Source: Deltaproteobacteria bacterium
GTDB taxonomy: Bacteria; Lernaellota; Lernaellaia; JACKCT01
Reading direction: 5' to 3'
Assembly: GCA_020633895.1 (NCBI GenBank)
Contig: JACKCT010000003.1
Span: 186,001 to 250,000, forward strand
Length of the DNA: 64,000 nt
Notes under the pieces: generated by a model
The model's input: the letters and a program-made list of their open reading frames with translations, nothing else
Database searches by the model: none
Told to the model about the DNA's origin: nothing
Part shown: positions 29,034-38,864 of the stretch, in pieces
How the letters are laid out: every line of letters begins with the position of its first letter
How positions within the stretch are numbered: position 1 is the stretch's first letter
Translations under genes and position numbers: made by a program

Positions 29034-29126
29034 AGGAGGCAATCCTGAAGAAATGGAAATTCCCAAACGCCGATGCGTCACCGGCCGAAAGGTCGGCGGC
29101 GGACCGACGAGGCGCGCAATAGAGCC

Positions 29127-29330
29127 TTATCCGACCAAAAAGTAAACCACCCCCGCCACCGCCAGCGCCAGGATGGCGAAGACGATCAGCGTCGTGATCG
29201 ACATGAACGATCCGGCCGGGTCGGTGTCCCCGGGCACCATCGTTCCGTCAACCTTCACATGGTGGGCGGTTTCGTTGATCGTGGTGCGGCTATCGCGCAC
29301 GGGCGCCTCGGATTGGCTTTGTTCTTCCAT
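29127..29330 (-). CDS. Small single-helix membrane protein
   Basis: A 67-residue protein with a polar, acidic N-terminus and one C-terminal membrane helix (about 43-65, SITTLIVFAILALAVAGVVY), so it is tail-anchored. I do not recognise it. ATG at 29330 has GGGGGACGAG just upstream. It precedes Ppx/GppA on the same strand by about 90 bases. It could be chance, but the coherent helix and the site argue for a real gene. Confidence 0.5.
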   Translation of the reverse strand: MEEQSQSEAPVRDSRTTINETAHHVKVDGTMVPGDTDPAGSFMSITTLIVFAILALAVAGVVYFLVG

Positions 29331-29464
29331 AGCTCGTCCCCCGTCGGCATCAATGGGCCATATGTCCGTGTCTTGACTTCATACCACAAACACGACCCCG
29401 CCGACCAATAGTTGTTCCGGCCCCGCCCCCGTCCGCCGGGCGCGACCGGCGGTCGATATTCGCG

Positions 29465-29493
29465 TTGACAAGGGGTGGACTGCGCCATATATT
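29465..29493 (+). promoter_or_regulatory. Near-consensus sigma-70 promoter of the barrel gene
   Basis: TTGACA (29465-29470), exactly 17 bases, TATATT (29488-29493), giving a leader of about 50 bases before the ATG at 29552. This is one of the two strongest promoters in the window and suggests high constitutive expression. Confidence 0.75.
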
Positions 29494-29551
29494 GTGGCCC
29501 CAAGATAGAAACACACCACATCAAGCGCAACGACGCGGGAGCCCATCCAGG

Positions 29552-30124
29552 ATGACGAAGCGCATTTTTAGCCTGATATTCGCCATTTGCCTTATTTTTG
29601 CCGTCAGCGGCACGGCCCTGGCGAAAGACCTCACCAACCGCATCGGCCTGGGATACAACAACCAGATCAACGCCGGGTGGATCGGCGGCGCGCCGGCGGC
29701 CGGTGATGTGCTGGCTGGATCCCACACGATTTCGGCCAAGTATTGGATCGACCGCAACCTGGGCGTGGAGCCGTTTTTCGGGTTCTTCCGCGCCGAGACC
29801 GACGATATGGACGGCTGGGCGACGCAGCTCGGCGCCAAGGTCCCCTACAACCTGATCGAAGAAGCGAATATGAATTTCTACGCCGGCGGCGGCCTGGGGA
29901 TCATCGCGTACGACGTGGACTATGACGACGACCGCGTCGAGGGCGACGACGACGTGGGCTTTGCACTGATGGCGTTCACGGGCGTGGAGTTCTTCCTGCC
30001 GGGCCTGCCGAACCTGGCCTTCGACGCGGAATTCGGCCTGCAATATCTGAACGTGGGCGACTACAGCGAATTCGGCACCTACGGCGGCGGCTTCGGCGTC
30101 TTCGGCATCCGCTACTACTTCTAA
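29552..30124 (+). CDS. Outer-membrane beta-barrel protein
   Basis: A 190-residue protein with a cleavable signal (cleavage near GTALA-KD, about residue 23) and alternating aromatic strands (RIGLGYNNQINAGW, IDRNLGVEPFFGFFRAE, FYAGGGLGIIAYDVDYDD) ending FGIRYYF with a terminal Phe. It fits an eight-stranded OmpX/OmpW-like barrel. Ligand unknown. ATG at 29552 follows CCAGG. The strong promoter before it and a clean hairpin after it suggest an abundant, single-gene unit. Confidence 0.8.
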   Translation: MTKRIFSLIFAICLIFAVSGTALAKDLTNRIGLGYNNQINAGWIGGAPAAGDVLAGSHTISAKYWIDRNLGVEPFFGFFRAETDDMDGWATQLGAKVPYNLIEEANMNFYAGGGLGIIAYDVDYDDDRVEGDDDVGFALMAFTGVEFFLPGLPNLAFDAEFGLQYLNVGDYSEFGTYGGGFGVFGIRYYF

Positions 30125-30167
30125 GCCCCGCCCTTTCCCTCAAACGCACCTAGAACCACAACGAAAG

Positions 30168-30194
30168 CGGCCGCCCGAAAGGGCGGCCGTTCCT
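30168..30194 (+). terminator. Intrinsic terminator of the barrel gene
   Basis: CGGCCGCCC-GAAA-GGGCGGCCG (30168-30189) with a stable GNRA-type tetraloop, followed by TTCCTTGTGCTTT. It lies between convergent genes and may also serve the lipoprotein gene ending at 30238. Confidence 0.8.
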
Positions 30195-30237
30195 TGTGCT
30201 TTAACTTTCCCGTCAAACTTTTTGACCGGAGCGGATT

Positions 30238-32778
30238 TTAGCGATCCACAAAGTAGTGCTGAATCGAATCGTTGACCAAATAGACCATATGCAAATCGTC
30301 GTTGTCGTCCAGTTCCGCCAGTGTCATCTCCGGATCGTTGAAGACGCCGATCCAATCTCCGAAGATCGTGCCCAAACCGTCCGGGTAGAGTTCGCTGACC
30401 ATCGCGAAATGGCTAATCCACAAAGTGGACGTTTCGCCTCTCCCGGAAATGACCTTCAATACATCCCCTTTGGAATCGACCAAGATTCGCGGATAAAACT
30501 CGAATGTCGTCACCGGGTCCCAGGCCTCAAACGGAACGTAGCCCCCCATTCGCGAAGAATAAAATTTGAAATCAGTAGCCACATGAATTCCGCCGAATTG
30601 GTCCAAGGCCAGGCTCCGCCATAACGCGCCTTTGCGGGAACAACTGCCGCCTTCCCCGGGCTCAATGCACGAGTAATACTCATCCGTCGACGGCAGATCG
30701 ACCGGTTGCCAAACCCCATCGGTCAATCGATAAACACGCGTGTAGGCGTACCATCGGTTCTTGCCGACGTCTTCCACATAGTGCGCCGTGGAGACCCACA
30801 TCTCCCCGTCGGGCGCCAGCACCAAACCCGGTCGACGCAGTACCGTCAGGTCGTCCTGATCGTCCTGGATCACCTGCGCCGTCCAGCCGCTGTCCGTCGA
30901 TTGAAGATACAACAGCGCCAGTTCACCGTCGGCGTTGTCGCCCGCGAGCTCGGCCATGACCACGCCGACCAGATCGCCGTCTTCGTCCATTGCCAAGGCG
31001 GGCGCGTCGTCGATTTGCACAATGCCATCGCCCAGATCGACGGTGCGTCGGCTCCAGCCTTGGCCGTCGAATTCCGCCAACTCAAATTCCGACGCCGCAT
31101 GATATGGCTCTACGCGATAGGCCAAATACGTTGTCCCGCCGTCATCCACGGCCGTCGACGGCAAGCCGATCCGCCAATCCCCGTCCGGGACGGACTGGAT
31201 AACGTCCTGCCCGACGGTCACCAGATTTTGGCGGTGCGTATCGACAAGGCTGTTACCGACAGCCGAGAGCACGTGCAGTTGCACACCGTCATGAACAACG
31301 CCCAAAGGCCTGGGGATCAAATCTTCACCGATGCTTTCAACGAAGACGTCTTCCGCGATCGTCACCAGATGCAGGCGAGGCCGCTCCGGATCGCGCATGC
31401 CGGCAATGACGACGTGCGGTCTGTCCGACGCTGTGGCCACGGCAATCGACAGCTTCGTGTCCGGCAGCGTCTCGTCCAAATGACTGTCCTGCCACTGCCC
31501 GCAAGTCCCCGTGCGATAAGTATTCGACGCGAAGATGTGCATTCGGTCGTCCGCGTCCAGAGCCATCAAAGGCTTGACATCCACGCCCGGCGGCCCCACC
31601 GGCAGCGAGAGCCACCGGCCGCCGACCTCGCGACCTAAGCGCGGGCCATTCGCTCCGGCGTAGAAGGCATAGACCGTCCCGCGCGAATCCTTGATGAGAC
31701 TCGGCGCTGCGCGCGGCGTATCTTCGCTGGATTCGGGGGTGCATTCGTCGGTGGCGCGCAGGCGGCGAAGCGGCGACCACACCCCGTTTTCCCGTACGGT
31801 GTAGACCGAATCTTTCCCCCGATACCCGTGGAAGAGGTAAGTGTCGATGATGTGAACGCGCCCGCGTCCGTCGATTGCCATTTTCGGATTCAAGGCAAAA
31901 TGGAAATACCCGTGAATGTGCTCTTCATAGTAAAAGGTGTCCGCATAGCTGTCCCAGTGCCATCCGGCTTCGTCGCGAAATGCGTAGGTCGCATCGGTAT
32001 AGCGATAGGCAATATGCGGCCGATTCACCGCGTCGACGATGATGTCCATGCCGGGAAAGTTATCGAGTGCGTCCTGAGAAATTCCCCCTTGACCGTGCGG
32101 CAGAGCTTCCTTGCGCCATGAGCCGCCTTGATTGGTGGCGTAAACGACGAACTGGCGCACCATATCAACATAGAGAAGATGCATGTCCCCGTTTCCGTCG
32201 ATCGCAAGGTGGGGGTAAAACGCTCGGCAGTCGATCTCCTTTTCGTGCCAAGGCGAGCCGGCCGACGCATTCGCATCACGCCAACGCATCACTACGTCCC
32301 GCCCGACCACATCCACCAGATAAAATCGGTCGAGGATCGGGTGGTAGACCAATTCGGCGTTGTAATTCTGATCCGGTCCGTTAACGACGCGCTCAATGTG
32401 CAGGGGGTAATATTGACCCTGCGTCTCCATTTCGCAGTTAAAGGGCAGTTCCTCCAGGGCGAACGTGTTCATGCCGTCCGTCGGATTTTCGATCGGTCCA
32501 CCGCTTTCCGGGGCGAAGAAGGCTTCGTTGGTACAATTCGTTTCCACCTCTTCGTCCGTGAAAATCGGCGCCTCCGGGGGCGGGTCGGAGCAATCGCCAT
32601 CCAAGGTAGCCGGGGTGGAATCGGCTACTGACGCCTCGTCTTCCTGGCCTTGCAAACCGGAGGCGGTTTTTTCCCCATCAGGGACGCTGTCCGACGTGCC
32701 GCAGGCAACGGCGCCGAACGCCAGAAAAAGCACAAAGCTCCAACACCGAATCATCCTTTTCGCCGCGCCGTGTCGCAT
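30238..32778 (-). CDS. Propeller-like surface lipoprotein, tandem paralogue B
   Basis: An 846-residue predicted lipoprotein (signal, lipobox GAVAC at about residue 26). The body is made of roughly a dozen 50-70-residue units with the pattern AIDxxGxxHxxYxD (DGNGDMHLLYVD, DGRGRVHIIDTYLF, DADDRMHIF, DQFGGIHVATDF, DDNDDLHMVYL), typical of propeller blades like those of BNR or sialidase-type folds. No enzyme motif is visible. It shares YATNQGGSWRKE and TCGQWQD with the next gene upstream, from which it is 14 bases away. ATG at 32778. Confidence 0.65.
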   Translation of the reverse strand: MRHGAAKRMIRCWSFVLFLAFGAVACGTSDSVPDGEKTASGLQGQEDEASVADSTPATLDGDCSDPPPEAPIFTDEEVETNCTNEAFFAPESGGPIENPTDGMNTFALEELPFNCEMETQGQYYPLHIERVVNGPDQNYNAELVYHPILDRFYLVDVVGRDVVMRWRDANASAGSPWHEKEIDCRAFYPHLAIDGNGDMHLLYVDMVRQFVVYATNQGGSWRKEALPHGQGGISQDALDNFPGMDIIVDAVNRPHIAYRYTDATYAFRDEAGWHWDSYADTFYYEEHIHGYFHFALNPKMAIDGRGRVHIIDTYLFHGYRGKDSVYTVRENGVWSPLRRLRATDECTPESSEDTPRAAPSLIKDSRGTVYAFYAGANGPRLGREVGGRWLSLPVGPPGVDVKPLMALDADDRMHIFASNTYRTGTCGQWQDSHLDETLPDTKLSIAVATASDRPHVVIAGMRDPERPRLHLVTIAEDVFVESIGEDLIPRPLGVVHDGVQLHVLSAVGNSLVDTHRQNLVTVGQDVIQSVPDGDWRIGLPSTAVDDGGTTYLAYRVEPYHAASEFELAEFDGQGWSRRTVDLGDGIVQIDDAPALAMDEDGDLVGVVMAELAGDNADGELALLYLQSTDSGWTAQVIQDDQDDLTVLRRPGLVLAPDGEMWVSTAHYVEDVGKNRWYAYTRVYRLTDGVWQPVDLPSTDEYYSCIEPGEGGSCSRKGALWRSLALDQFGGIHVATDFKFYSSRMGGYVPFEAWDPVTTFEFYPRILVDSKGDVLKVISGRGETSTLWISHFAMVSELYPDGLGTIFGDWIGVFNDPEMTLAELDDNDDLHMVYLVNDSIQHYFVDR

Positions 32779-32792
32779 AATCTTCGTTTTCC

Positions 32793-35408
32793 TTATCGTT
32801 CGACGGACATGTGGTAAATCCCACCGCCGTCCGCGTAGAAAACCTGCACGTCGTCGTTGCCGTCGATAACGAAATGGGGTTTGGGCGTCGTGCGCGCGTT
32901 GGGATCCTCCCCGAGCACGTTCAAGCTGGCCCCGTCCCACTCGGCTACCGTGATGGGAGCGTCGGAGTTGTAATAGGTGTCGCTGTTCAACGAGCCGATC
33001 ACGACCTTGTTGTGGGAATCGATCATAAGGAAGGGTTGAAAGAGTACCTCATTTTCCCACTCGCTCCACACGCCACCCTCCTCGGTGGCGATGGAATAAT
33101 AGGTGGAAAGATAAGTCCGGCCCTCGGAGTCCATCGTCAGCGAGCGCCACGGGTCCACCCCGTAGGTGCATAACCATTCCGAACAAGACAAATACGAGTC
33201 CCGCACTTGGACTTCATTGACCAGCGACCAGAGCGCATCCTCTTTCTTATACAAACTGACGTTTTGTGACCACGCGGATGCCACCCAAATGACGCCGTCG
33301 TCCCTGACGGCGATGGCCGGGGCACCCTCGTGGTCCTTCGCGGAGAGGATGTCCGTGTCCCAATCGCCCTGCAAATGCTCTACAAGCATTAACCGATCGC
33401 TACCGACCGACTCCACATCCGCCAACATGACGCCGACCACCTCGTCCCGGGGCGTAACCGCCAGCGCCAGGGGCGTCCTCGGCTCGACGCCGATGCCCTC
33501 GAAGTCCAGCGCCTTTATTGTCCAGACGCCGTCCTCATAGACGGCGAGGTAGGCCTCATGCGGCGCCGCACTCGACTCGTAGGCCTCAATGCTCAAATAC
33601 AGACGGCCCTCCGAGTCCGCGACAAACCCCGTCAGCGCCGAATCTCGAGCCCCATTGTCAGGATCGCTTCCCAAGACTTGGCGATCGACGAATTCGCCGT
33701 CGAAAAATCGATCATGAAAAAGTCCGCCGGATTTCTTGAACACCAGATGAGTCCACGGCCCGACGGCCAATGCACCAAGGGGACGACGCCGGCCGACCTC
33801 GCCGACGGTCTCCACGATCGGCTCGCTGCCTAGGTTGATCCACTGCATCGACACGGTCGCCGGGTGATTCGTCCCCTCGATGTTGTCAAACCCAACCACA
33901 TAGGCTCTTCCTGCCCCGTTCCCGACATCGGCCGTTGCCATGACTCGGCTGCTGAGCAAGGGAAATTCGCCGATATCCACGTCCTGCCAGTTTCCGCATT
34001 GGCCATGGCGATAGACCTGATCGGCGATCAAATGCAGGCCGTGGTGGCTGTCCAATGCAAAAAAGGGATCGAGGGTGTTCGTCGCAGCGGCGATGGGCAG
34101 TTTTTGAAGCTGCTTGCCCACGACGCGGGCGATGTAGAGCGCGTCCGGATCCCAATCCAGAACAAAGACACTCCCGTCGGGTCCTTTGGCCAGATTGACG
34201 TTGTACCCGCCCTTGGCTTGAATCTCTTCCCGGGTCGTGACCGGCCCTAGCGATTCGACGGCGTAGGGCTCGCTCCACTGCGAACCCTGCTTGAGGTGAT
34301 AAAACATCCGACGGCCGCGATAGAAGTTGGATTCGGATTGAATGTAGTGCACGCGCCCGAGCCGATCGACTTCGATATCCGGGTAGTCGCCGGGATAGAG
34401 CATGAACGACTGCTTCTTGCCGTTGGTGTCGTAGTAGTAGTCGTAGTGTTGTTCCATGAGGATTTCAGTGACCCACTGGTCCTGGTCACGGAAGGAATAC
34501 AGCGCCCGCTCGTGGTTGCGATAAAAATCGCTGTGGGCGATATGGGGATTGCCCTTGGTGTCAACGGCAATCGCCATGCCTTCGTAGTGAATCAGATCCC
34601 AGACCAACTCTTTTCGCCAGGTCCCCCCACGATTGGTGGCGTACACCAGATTATCGCGCCCGAGGTCGTGGTAGGTGAAATGGAAATATCCGTCCTCGTC
34701 GATCGCCATGTCCGGATACTCAACTTCGCAATCGACGACGAAACTCTCCCAAGGCGTGTTCGGCGGCGCGTCGGCCGGACGCGATCGAAGAATCAGGTCG
34801 TGGCCCGCCGCGGCGGCAACATAGATTTTCCCGTCCTTGGGATTATAGGCGATCGGCGCCCCGTCGCCTCCCGACGGCCCTTCCACGTACTGCCGAACGA
34901 CCGCGCCGCCGTAATACGACACCCCGTCGTGTCCGCAATAAAAATCCAATTCCTGAATTGGCCGGGCTTGGCTCTCCGGAGCGGCGGCCGGGTCAACCCA
35001 ATCCCCCTGGTCGGCGGCGAACAGGTCTTCCGCCGGGCAAGCCACGACCTCCTCCCCGACAATGCCGATCGTAGTATCATCGTCATCGTCCACGGTGTCG
35101 TCATCGTCCAGCGTGTCGTCATCCGACGTATCATCGTCGGACGTGTCGTCATCGAGCGCATCGTCGTCACCGATGTCATCGTCGGACGTGTCGTCATCGC
35201 CGGATGAATCGTCATCGTCGTCGGGAGTTGTATCGTCGTCCGCCACGTCGTCATCGCCTGACGAATCATCATCGCCGACATCGTCGTCATAGACGACATC
35301 ATCGTCGTCGTTGTCGTCGTCATCGTCGCCTCCGCAGGAGGCGCTGAACGGCAATACGAATGTGATGAGAATTAGAACGGCAAAGAACGGCGGAAGGCAT
35401 CGGCGCAC
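32793..35408 (-). CDS. Propeller-like surface lipoprotein with poly-Asp spacer, paralogue A
   Basis: An 871-residue predicted lipoprotein. Signal peptide with lipobox FSASC (about residue 25), then about 90 residues of Asp/Ser/Thr in units such as DDDTSDDDTSDDDTLDDDD, then propeller-like units (AIDEDGYFHFTYHDL, DRLGRVHYIQSE, DSEGRLYLSIEA). It is homologous along its length to the following gene (shared YATNRGGTWRKE, QCGNWQD, and a similar C-terminal unit), so the pair is a tandem duplication. GTG at 35408 is chosen because GAGG lies 5 bases upstream and the signal peptide starts there. Confidence 0.68.
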   Translation of the reverse strand: MRRCLPPFFAVLILITFVLPFSASCGGDDDDDNDDDDVVYDDDVGDDDSSGDDDVADDDTTPDDDDDSSGDDDTSDDDIGDDDALDDDTSDDDTSDDDTLDDDDTVDDDDDTTIGIVGEEVVACPAEDLFAADQGDWVDPAAAPESQARPIQELDFYCGHDGVSYYGGAVVRQYVEGPSGGDGAPIAYNPKDGKIYVAAAAGHDLILRSRPADAPPNTPWESFVVDCEVEYPDMAIDEDGYFHFTYHDLGRDNLVYATNRGGTWRKELVWDLIHYEGMAIAVDTKGNPHIAHSDFYRNHERALYSFRDQDQWVTEILMEQHYDYYYDTNGKKQSFMLYPGDYPDIEVDRLGRVHYIQSESNFYRGRRMFYHLKQGSQWSEPYAVESLGPVTTREEIQAKGGYNVNLAKGPDGSVFVLDWDPDALYIARVVGKQLQKLPIAAATNTLDPFFALDSHHGLHLIADQVYRHGQCGNWQDVDIGEFPLLSSRVMATADVGNGAGRAYVVGFDNIEGTNHPATVSMQWINLGSEPIVETVGEVGRRRPLGALAVGPWTHLVFKKSGGLFHDRFFDGEFVDRQVLGSDPDNGARDSALTGFVADSEGRLYLSIEAYESSAAPHEAYLAVYEDGVWTIKALDFEGIGVEPRTPLALAVTPRDEVVGVMLADVESVGSDRLMLVEHLQGDWDTDILSAKDHEGAPAIAVRDDGVIWVASAWSQNVSLYKKEDALWSLVNEVQVRDSYLSCSEWLCTYGVDPWRSLTMDSEGRTYLSTYYSIATEEGGVWSEWENEVLFQPFLMIDSHNKVVIGSLNSDTYYNSDAPITVAEWDGASLNVLGEDPNARTTPKPHFVIDGNDDVQVFYADGGGIYHMSVER
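35065..35332. repeat. 15-base acidic-spacer tandem repeat
   Basis: Imperfect 15-base units (TCATCGTCGGACGTG type) coding DDDTS-like pentapeptides of lipoprotein A. The run is about 270 bases, the longest such tract in the window. Confidence 0.75.
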
Positions 35409-35509
35409 GGCGGCCTCGCAAACTCTACGGTTGTTTTCCCCGACAACGCGAATAGATTTTTCCCCCGATGCCACGAAACCGGGCCACGGTCAATGAAAAT
35501 TCGCGATGT

Positions 35510-37111
35510 TTAGATGCTCGGGTACAACAACCCAAGGCGTTGCAGGACGCGTTTGGCGCCGTAATGCCAGTAGCGGCGCGCCATTTCGTTGCGCGTCGCG
35601 TTGTGGCGGTCGGAGAAGAGCAGGTTGGCGATCGCCGTCATGAAAAACGGCGGCACCCATGTGGGAATCAGGCCCAGTCGGCCTCGCGAAACCAAGCGAC
35701 GCACGAATTTGCGCGGCAGGATCGGCAATAGCGAAAAAAGGAAATGATAGCGCGCGCTGCTCTTATACCGATGCAGCGTCCGCCCCCCGGTGTAATAGCC
35801 GTTGACGCCCTGCCCGATGTTGATCCGCGCCTCGTCTTCCTCGGTCAGCTCGCCGCGCGCGATGGCATCGCGAATCAGCGGCAGGCCCGGCGTGTACTCC
35901 ATCCAGAACGTCATAATCAGGTCCGGGCGATTCTCGTTGAAGAAATCCACAGCCTGACGCAGATCGTCCACTTCCTGGCCCGGCAGGCCGATGATGATGT
36001 CCACGCTGTTGCGAATGCCCGCCGCCTTCAGCCGCGCCAGGCCGTCACGAATCTGATCCAGACTCTCGCCCCGGCGGATTGTCTTCTTCGTATCCGGCGC
36101 GACGGTCTCCACCCCCATCTGCACCTCGCGGCAACCCGACAGCTTGAGCGCCTCCACCACCTTCGGCCCGACAAACGACGGATGCAGCGAACAGTGATAG
36201 GGCACGTTTACGTCCCGGGCGTACATGGGGGCAAACTCGCTGAGCCACGCCTCGTCCGCCGTGAACAGATCGTCGAAGAAACGGACATAGTTGAAGCGCC
36301 GCTTGGTCTTGCCCTCGCGAAGTTCGGCGACAACGTTGGCCGGCGAGCGGCGCGAACCCCATTTTTTGGCGCCGTAGATTTTTTCCATCGTCGCGTTGTA
36401 GCAGAACTTGCATCGCAGGGGGCAGTAGCGGGCGGAGATGATATTGTACGCCGTGCCGTGTCCGGGATTGGCGTCGTAATAAAGATCCTTGGCGGGAAAC
36501 GGCAGGGTGTCCAGGTCACGGATCAGCGGCGCCAGCTCGTTGGTCACAACCGCGTCGCCGTTGCGCCAGATCAGATTCGGCACCGAGCCCAGGTCGCCGC
36601 CTTTCTCCAACACATCCAGCAGACGCGCCATACCGATTTCCGCGTCGGCGACGAAGGCGTAGTCCGCCTCCCCCGTCCTCATCGTCTCTTCGGGCACCGC
36701 CGTGCAGTGGGGTCCGCCGAAGATGACCGGCACCCCCAGGCGGTCCTTGATCTGCCGCGCCCGCGTATTGGCCCACGCAAAGCCCGCGGACAGCACCGGA
36801 ATGCCCACGGCGTCCGGTTTCAACTCGGCGATCTTGCGCATCACCGGTTCGCCGTAATCCATCAAGTGCGACAGGCGGGCCGAATTGAAGACCGAATCGG
36901 CAAAGAGCACCGGATCGACGACGAGCTGGGGCGTGTGGCCCTGCTGCTCGACGTACGACGCCAAATGCAGCACGCCCAGGTGCTCGAAACCGGGTTTGAG
37001 AAACAGGATCTTCAAGCCTGTCGCGCTCCCATGCTCAAGGTCGGCCGTTTGCCGGATCAACCCCGTAATTTGCCCGATCTTCCAAGGGAAATCCGTCAGG
37101 AATTCCACCAT
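35510..37111 (-). CDS. B12-binding-domain radical SAM protein
   Basis: A 533-residue enzyme. N-terminal cobalamin-binding Rossmann domain (about 30-170, LKILFLKPGFEHLGVLHLAS, VGIPVLSAGFAWA, VIFGGPHCTA), radical SAM core with the 4Fe-4S motif CPLRCKFC, then RFFDDLFTAD, a substrate region with GVETVAPDTKKTIRRGES, and IIIGLPGQEVDD. The class does methylations and ring or lipid rearrangements, such as in hopanoid and chlorophyll pathways. The start at 37111 abuts the previous stop; a TTG just before LKILFLKP is an alternative. It ends a three-gene set. Confidence 0.87.
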   Translation of the reverse strand: MVEFLTDFPWKIGQITGLIRQTADLEHGSATGLKILFLKPGFEHLGVLHLASYVEQQGHTPQLVVDPVLFADSVFNSARLSHLMDYGEPVMRKIAELKPDAVGIPVLSAGFAWANTRARQIKDRLGVPVIFGGPHCTAVPEETMRTGEADYAFVADAEIGMARLLDVLEKGGDLGSVPNLIWRNGDAVVTNELAPLIRDLDTLPFPAKDLYYDANPGHGTAYNIISARYCPLRCKFCYNATMEKIYGAKKWGSRRSPANVVAELREGKTKRRFNYVRFFDDLFTADEAWLSEFAPMYARDVNVPYHCSLHPSFVGPKVVEALKLSGCREVQMGVETVAPDTKKTIRRGESLDQIRDGLARLKAAGIRNSVDIIIGLPGQEVDDLRQAVDFFNENRPDLIMTFWMEYTPGLPLIRDAIARGELTEEDEARINIGQGVNGYYTGGRTLHRYKSSARYHFLFSLLPILPRKFVRRLVSRGRLGLIPTWVPPFFMTAIANLLFSDRHNATRNEMARRYWHYGAKRVLQRLGLLYPSI

Positions 37112-38818
37112 CTACAACGTCGGCGGCAACTCCTCGCGCCGATTGCCCATGAAGACCATCAGATCGGGGTAGTACCCGAAGCGATAGCGCTGATCCACCC
37201 ATTGCCGCGTGAGCGGGTCGTCGAGCAGCAGGCGGCTCGTCGTGTACCCCAGGACAATCATCGCCGGTTCGTCGCGTTCGAGCACCTTGCGCATGCGTTG
37301 GGCGGGAGACAGACCGGGGATGCACGCCTCCGGCTGGATGCGACACAGGCCGGTTTTTTCCGCCAGATCCGGGTGCTCGTCAAAGCAGCGCAGCGCATAC
37401 TCGAGCACCCTCGCCCGCACGACCCGATGTCCCGCGTAGCGAAAGATCTGCGTGTTGTCGTCGGTGAAGACGGGCTGATCGGGCCGCGATCCCTGCAACA
37501 GGCGATAGATGATCTCCCGTTGCTGCTTCTGATAGCGGCCGGGATAGTAATGCACCTTGTCGTACGGCCCGCTGAAATACTGCGCCAGGTCTTCGATGGA
37601 CAGTTTCCACAGATTCGTCTGGGCCAGCGCGATATTCGGATCGCCCTTCTCCGGGGGATGTTCCACGAAATAGCCGACCAACAGGCGCTTGTGGTGGAAG
37701 ACCGCCTGTTGGAGGTTGCGCCAGTCGTGGAAGGCCCCGTAGAGCAGCGGGCCGAGGGTAATCAGCAGCAGAATCGCCACGCCGGCCTTGGTCGGGATGC
37801 GCGACAGGGGGGTGCCCTTGGCGGAGGTGTCGAACCAGAGCGCCGCCGCGGCCATGCCGATCAACGCCGGCATGATGAGATCCTGTTCGAAAAATGTCCC
37901 CCGAGGCAATAACGACGCCAGATCGGCGAAAAGCTGCGTCGTCAGGAAGGTGGACAGCCAATACGCCCCCACGTCCGCCCCGCCCGCGCGGAACGAGCGA
38001 CGCGCGATGCCCACCAGGCCGCCGACGACGATCACCCACAGCGGCGCGCAGATTACGAACACATAGCGCAGGTACGACGTCCAATGAGTCGCGTTTTCCA
38101 GTTCGTAGTGGCGCACCAGCGCGGGGGAATAAAAATACCCCGCCAACACCTGGCCGACGTGCGTTCCGCCGACGGCGACGAACAGGGCCGCGACCGTCGC
38201 GAGGAAGATCCCCGCGAAGACCAGGCCGTCGTGGATCACATCCCGCCACGACCGGCGCAGCAGGATCGCGTCGATGAGAAAAAACACGGCCAGACCCAAC
38301 ACCGGGAACGCGCCCGTCTGCTTGGAATGCACCGCCAAGGCCCCGGCGACCGCCGCCGCCCCCAGCCAGAAGCGCGACGCCCCCGCGCGATAGCGCACGA
38401 ACGTCCACCAGAAGAGCATGACAAAAAAGTGCATCCAAACGTCGTGACGCACCTGGGACATGCGCGACACCGCGAACCACAACCCGCCGGAAAGCGCCAA
38501 CGCCAGCCCCGCGACCGTCGTGTTCATCGCCTCGCGCAACGTCATGGCATAAAGCGCCAGCGTGAGGATCGCCAGCACCACATGCACCAGGCGCAGCTTG
38601 ACGATGATCGCGCCGTCTTCGTCGAAGACTTTTTCCAGGAGGGCGTTGGCGTAAAACGGGATCGGCGCCCGCTGGTCCCACCAGTCGACAAAAAGCGTCG
38701 CGTCGTGCTCGGCGATCATCCACGCCCAATGGGCCAGATCCGTCTCGTCCTCGTTGTACGGCGCGTCGACCGCCACCCAGAAGCGCAGCAAGATATTGAC
38801 GACCAGAATCACGACCAC
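37112..38818 (-). CDS. GT-C family membrane glycosyltransferase (PMT/ArnT-like)
   Basis: A 568-residue polytopic membrane protein. The acidic motif YNEDETDLAHW after the first helix (about 21-31) is the lipid-phosphate-sugar-dependent GT-C signature. About 11 helices follow, then a soluble C-terminal domain of about 180 residues. It would move a sugar from a polyprenyl phosphate donor to a lipid or glycan on the outside. GTG at 38818 is the first standard start; a CTG at 38875, preceded by GGGGGT, would add about 19 residues and a better N-terminus, overlapping the upstream gene. Confidence 0.75.
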   Translation of the reverse strand: MVVILVVNILLRFWVAVDAPYNEDETDLAHWAWMIAEHDATLFVDWWDQRAPIPFYANALLEKVFDEDGAIIVKLRLVHVVLAILTLALYAMTLREAMNTTVAGLALALSGGLWFAVSRMSQVRHDVWMHFFVMLFWWTFVRYRAGASRFWLGAAAVAGALAVHSKQTGAFPVLGLAVFFLIDAILLRRSWRDVIHDGLVFAGIFLATVAALFVAVGGTHVGQVLAGYFYSPALVRHYELENATHWTSYLRYVFVICAPLWVIVVGGLVGIARRSFRAGGADVGAYWLSTFLTTQLFADLASLLPRGTFFEQDLIMPALIGMAAAALWFDTSAKGTPLSRIPTKAGVAILLLITLGPLLYGAFHDWRNLQQAVFHHKRLLVGYFVEHPPEKGDPNIALAQTNLWKLSIEDLAQYFSGPYDKVHYYPGRYQKQQREIIYRLLQGSRPDQPVFTDDNTQIFRYAGHRVVRARVLEYALRCFDEHPDLAEKTGLCRIQPEACIPGLSPAQRMRKVLERDEPAMIVLGYTTSRLLLDDPLTRQWVDQRYRFGYYPDLMVFMGNRREELPPTL

Positions 38819-38864
38819 CGCCGCGATCCAGATCGTCGCCGGGCGCTCCCGGGTGTTGTCAAAA

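Noticed and set aside
29465-29551. Upstream extension of the barrel gene
   Set aside because: It begins on the -35 box of the promoter and would not be in the transcript; the signal peptide starts at 29552.
35062-35292. Ser-rich plus-strand frame opposite the poly-Asp tract
   Set aside because: Reading the GTC/ATC repeat backwards gives poly-Ser; it is an artefact.
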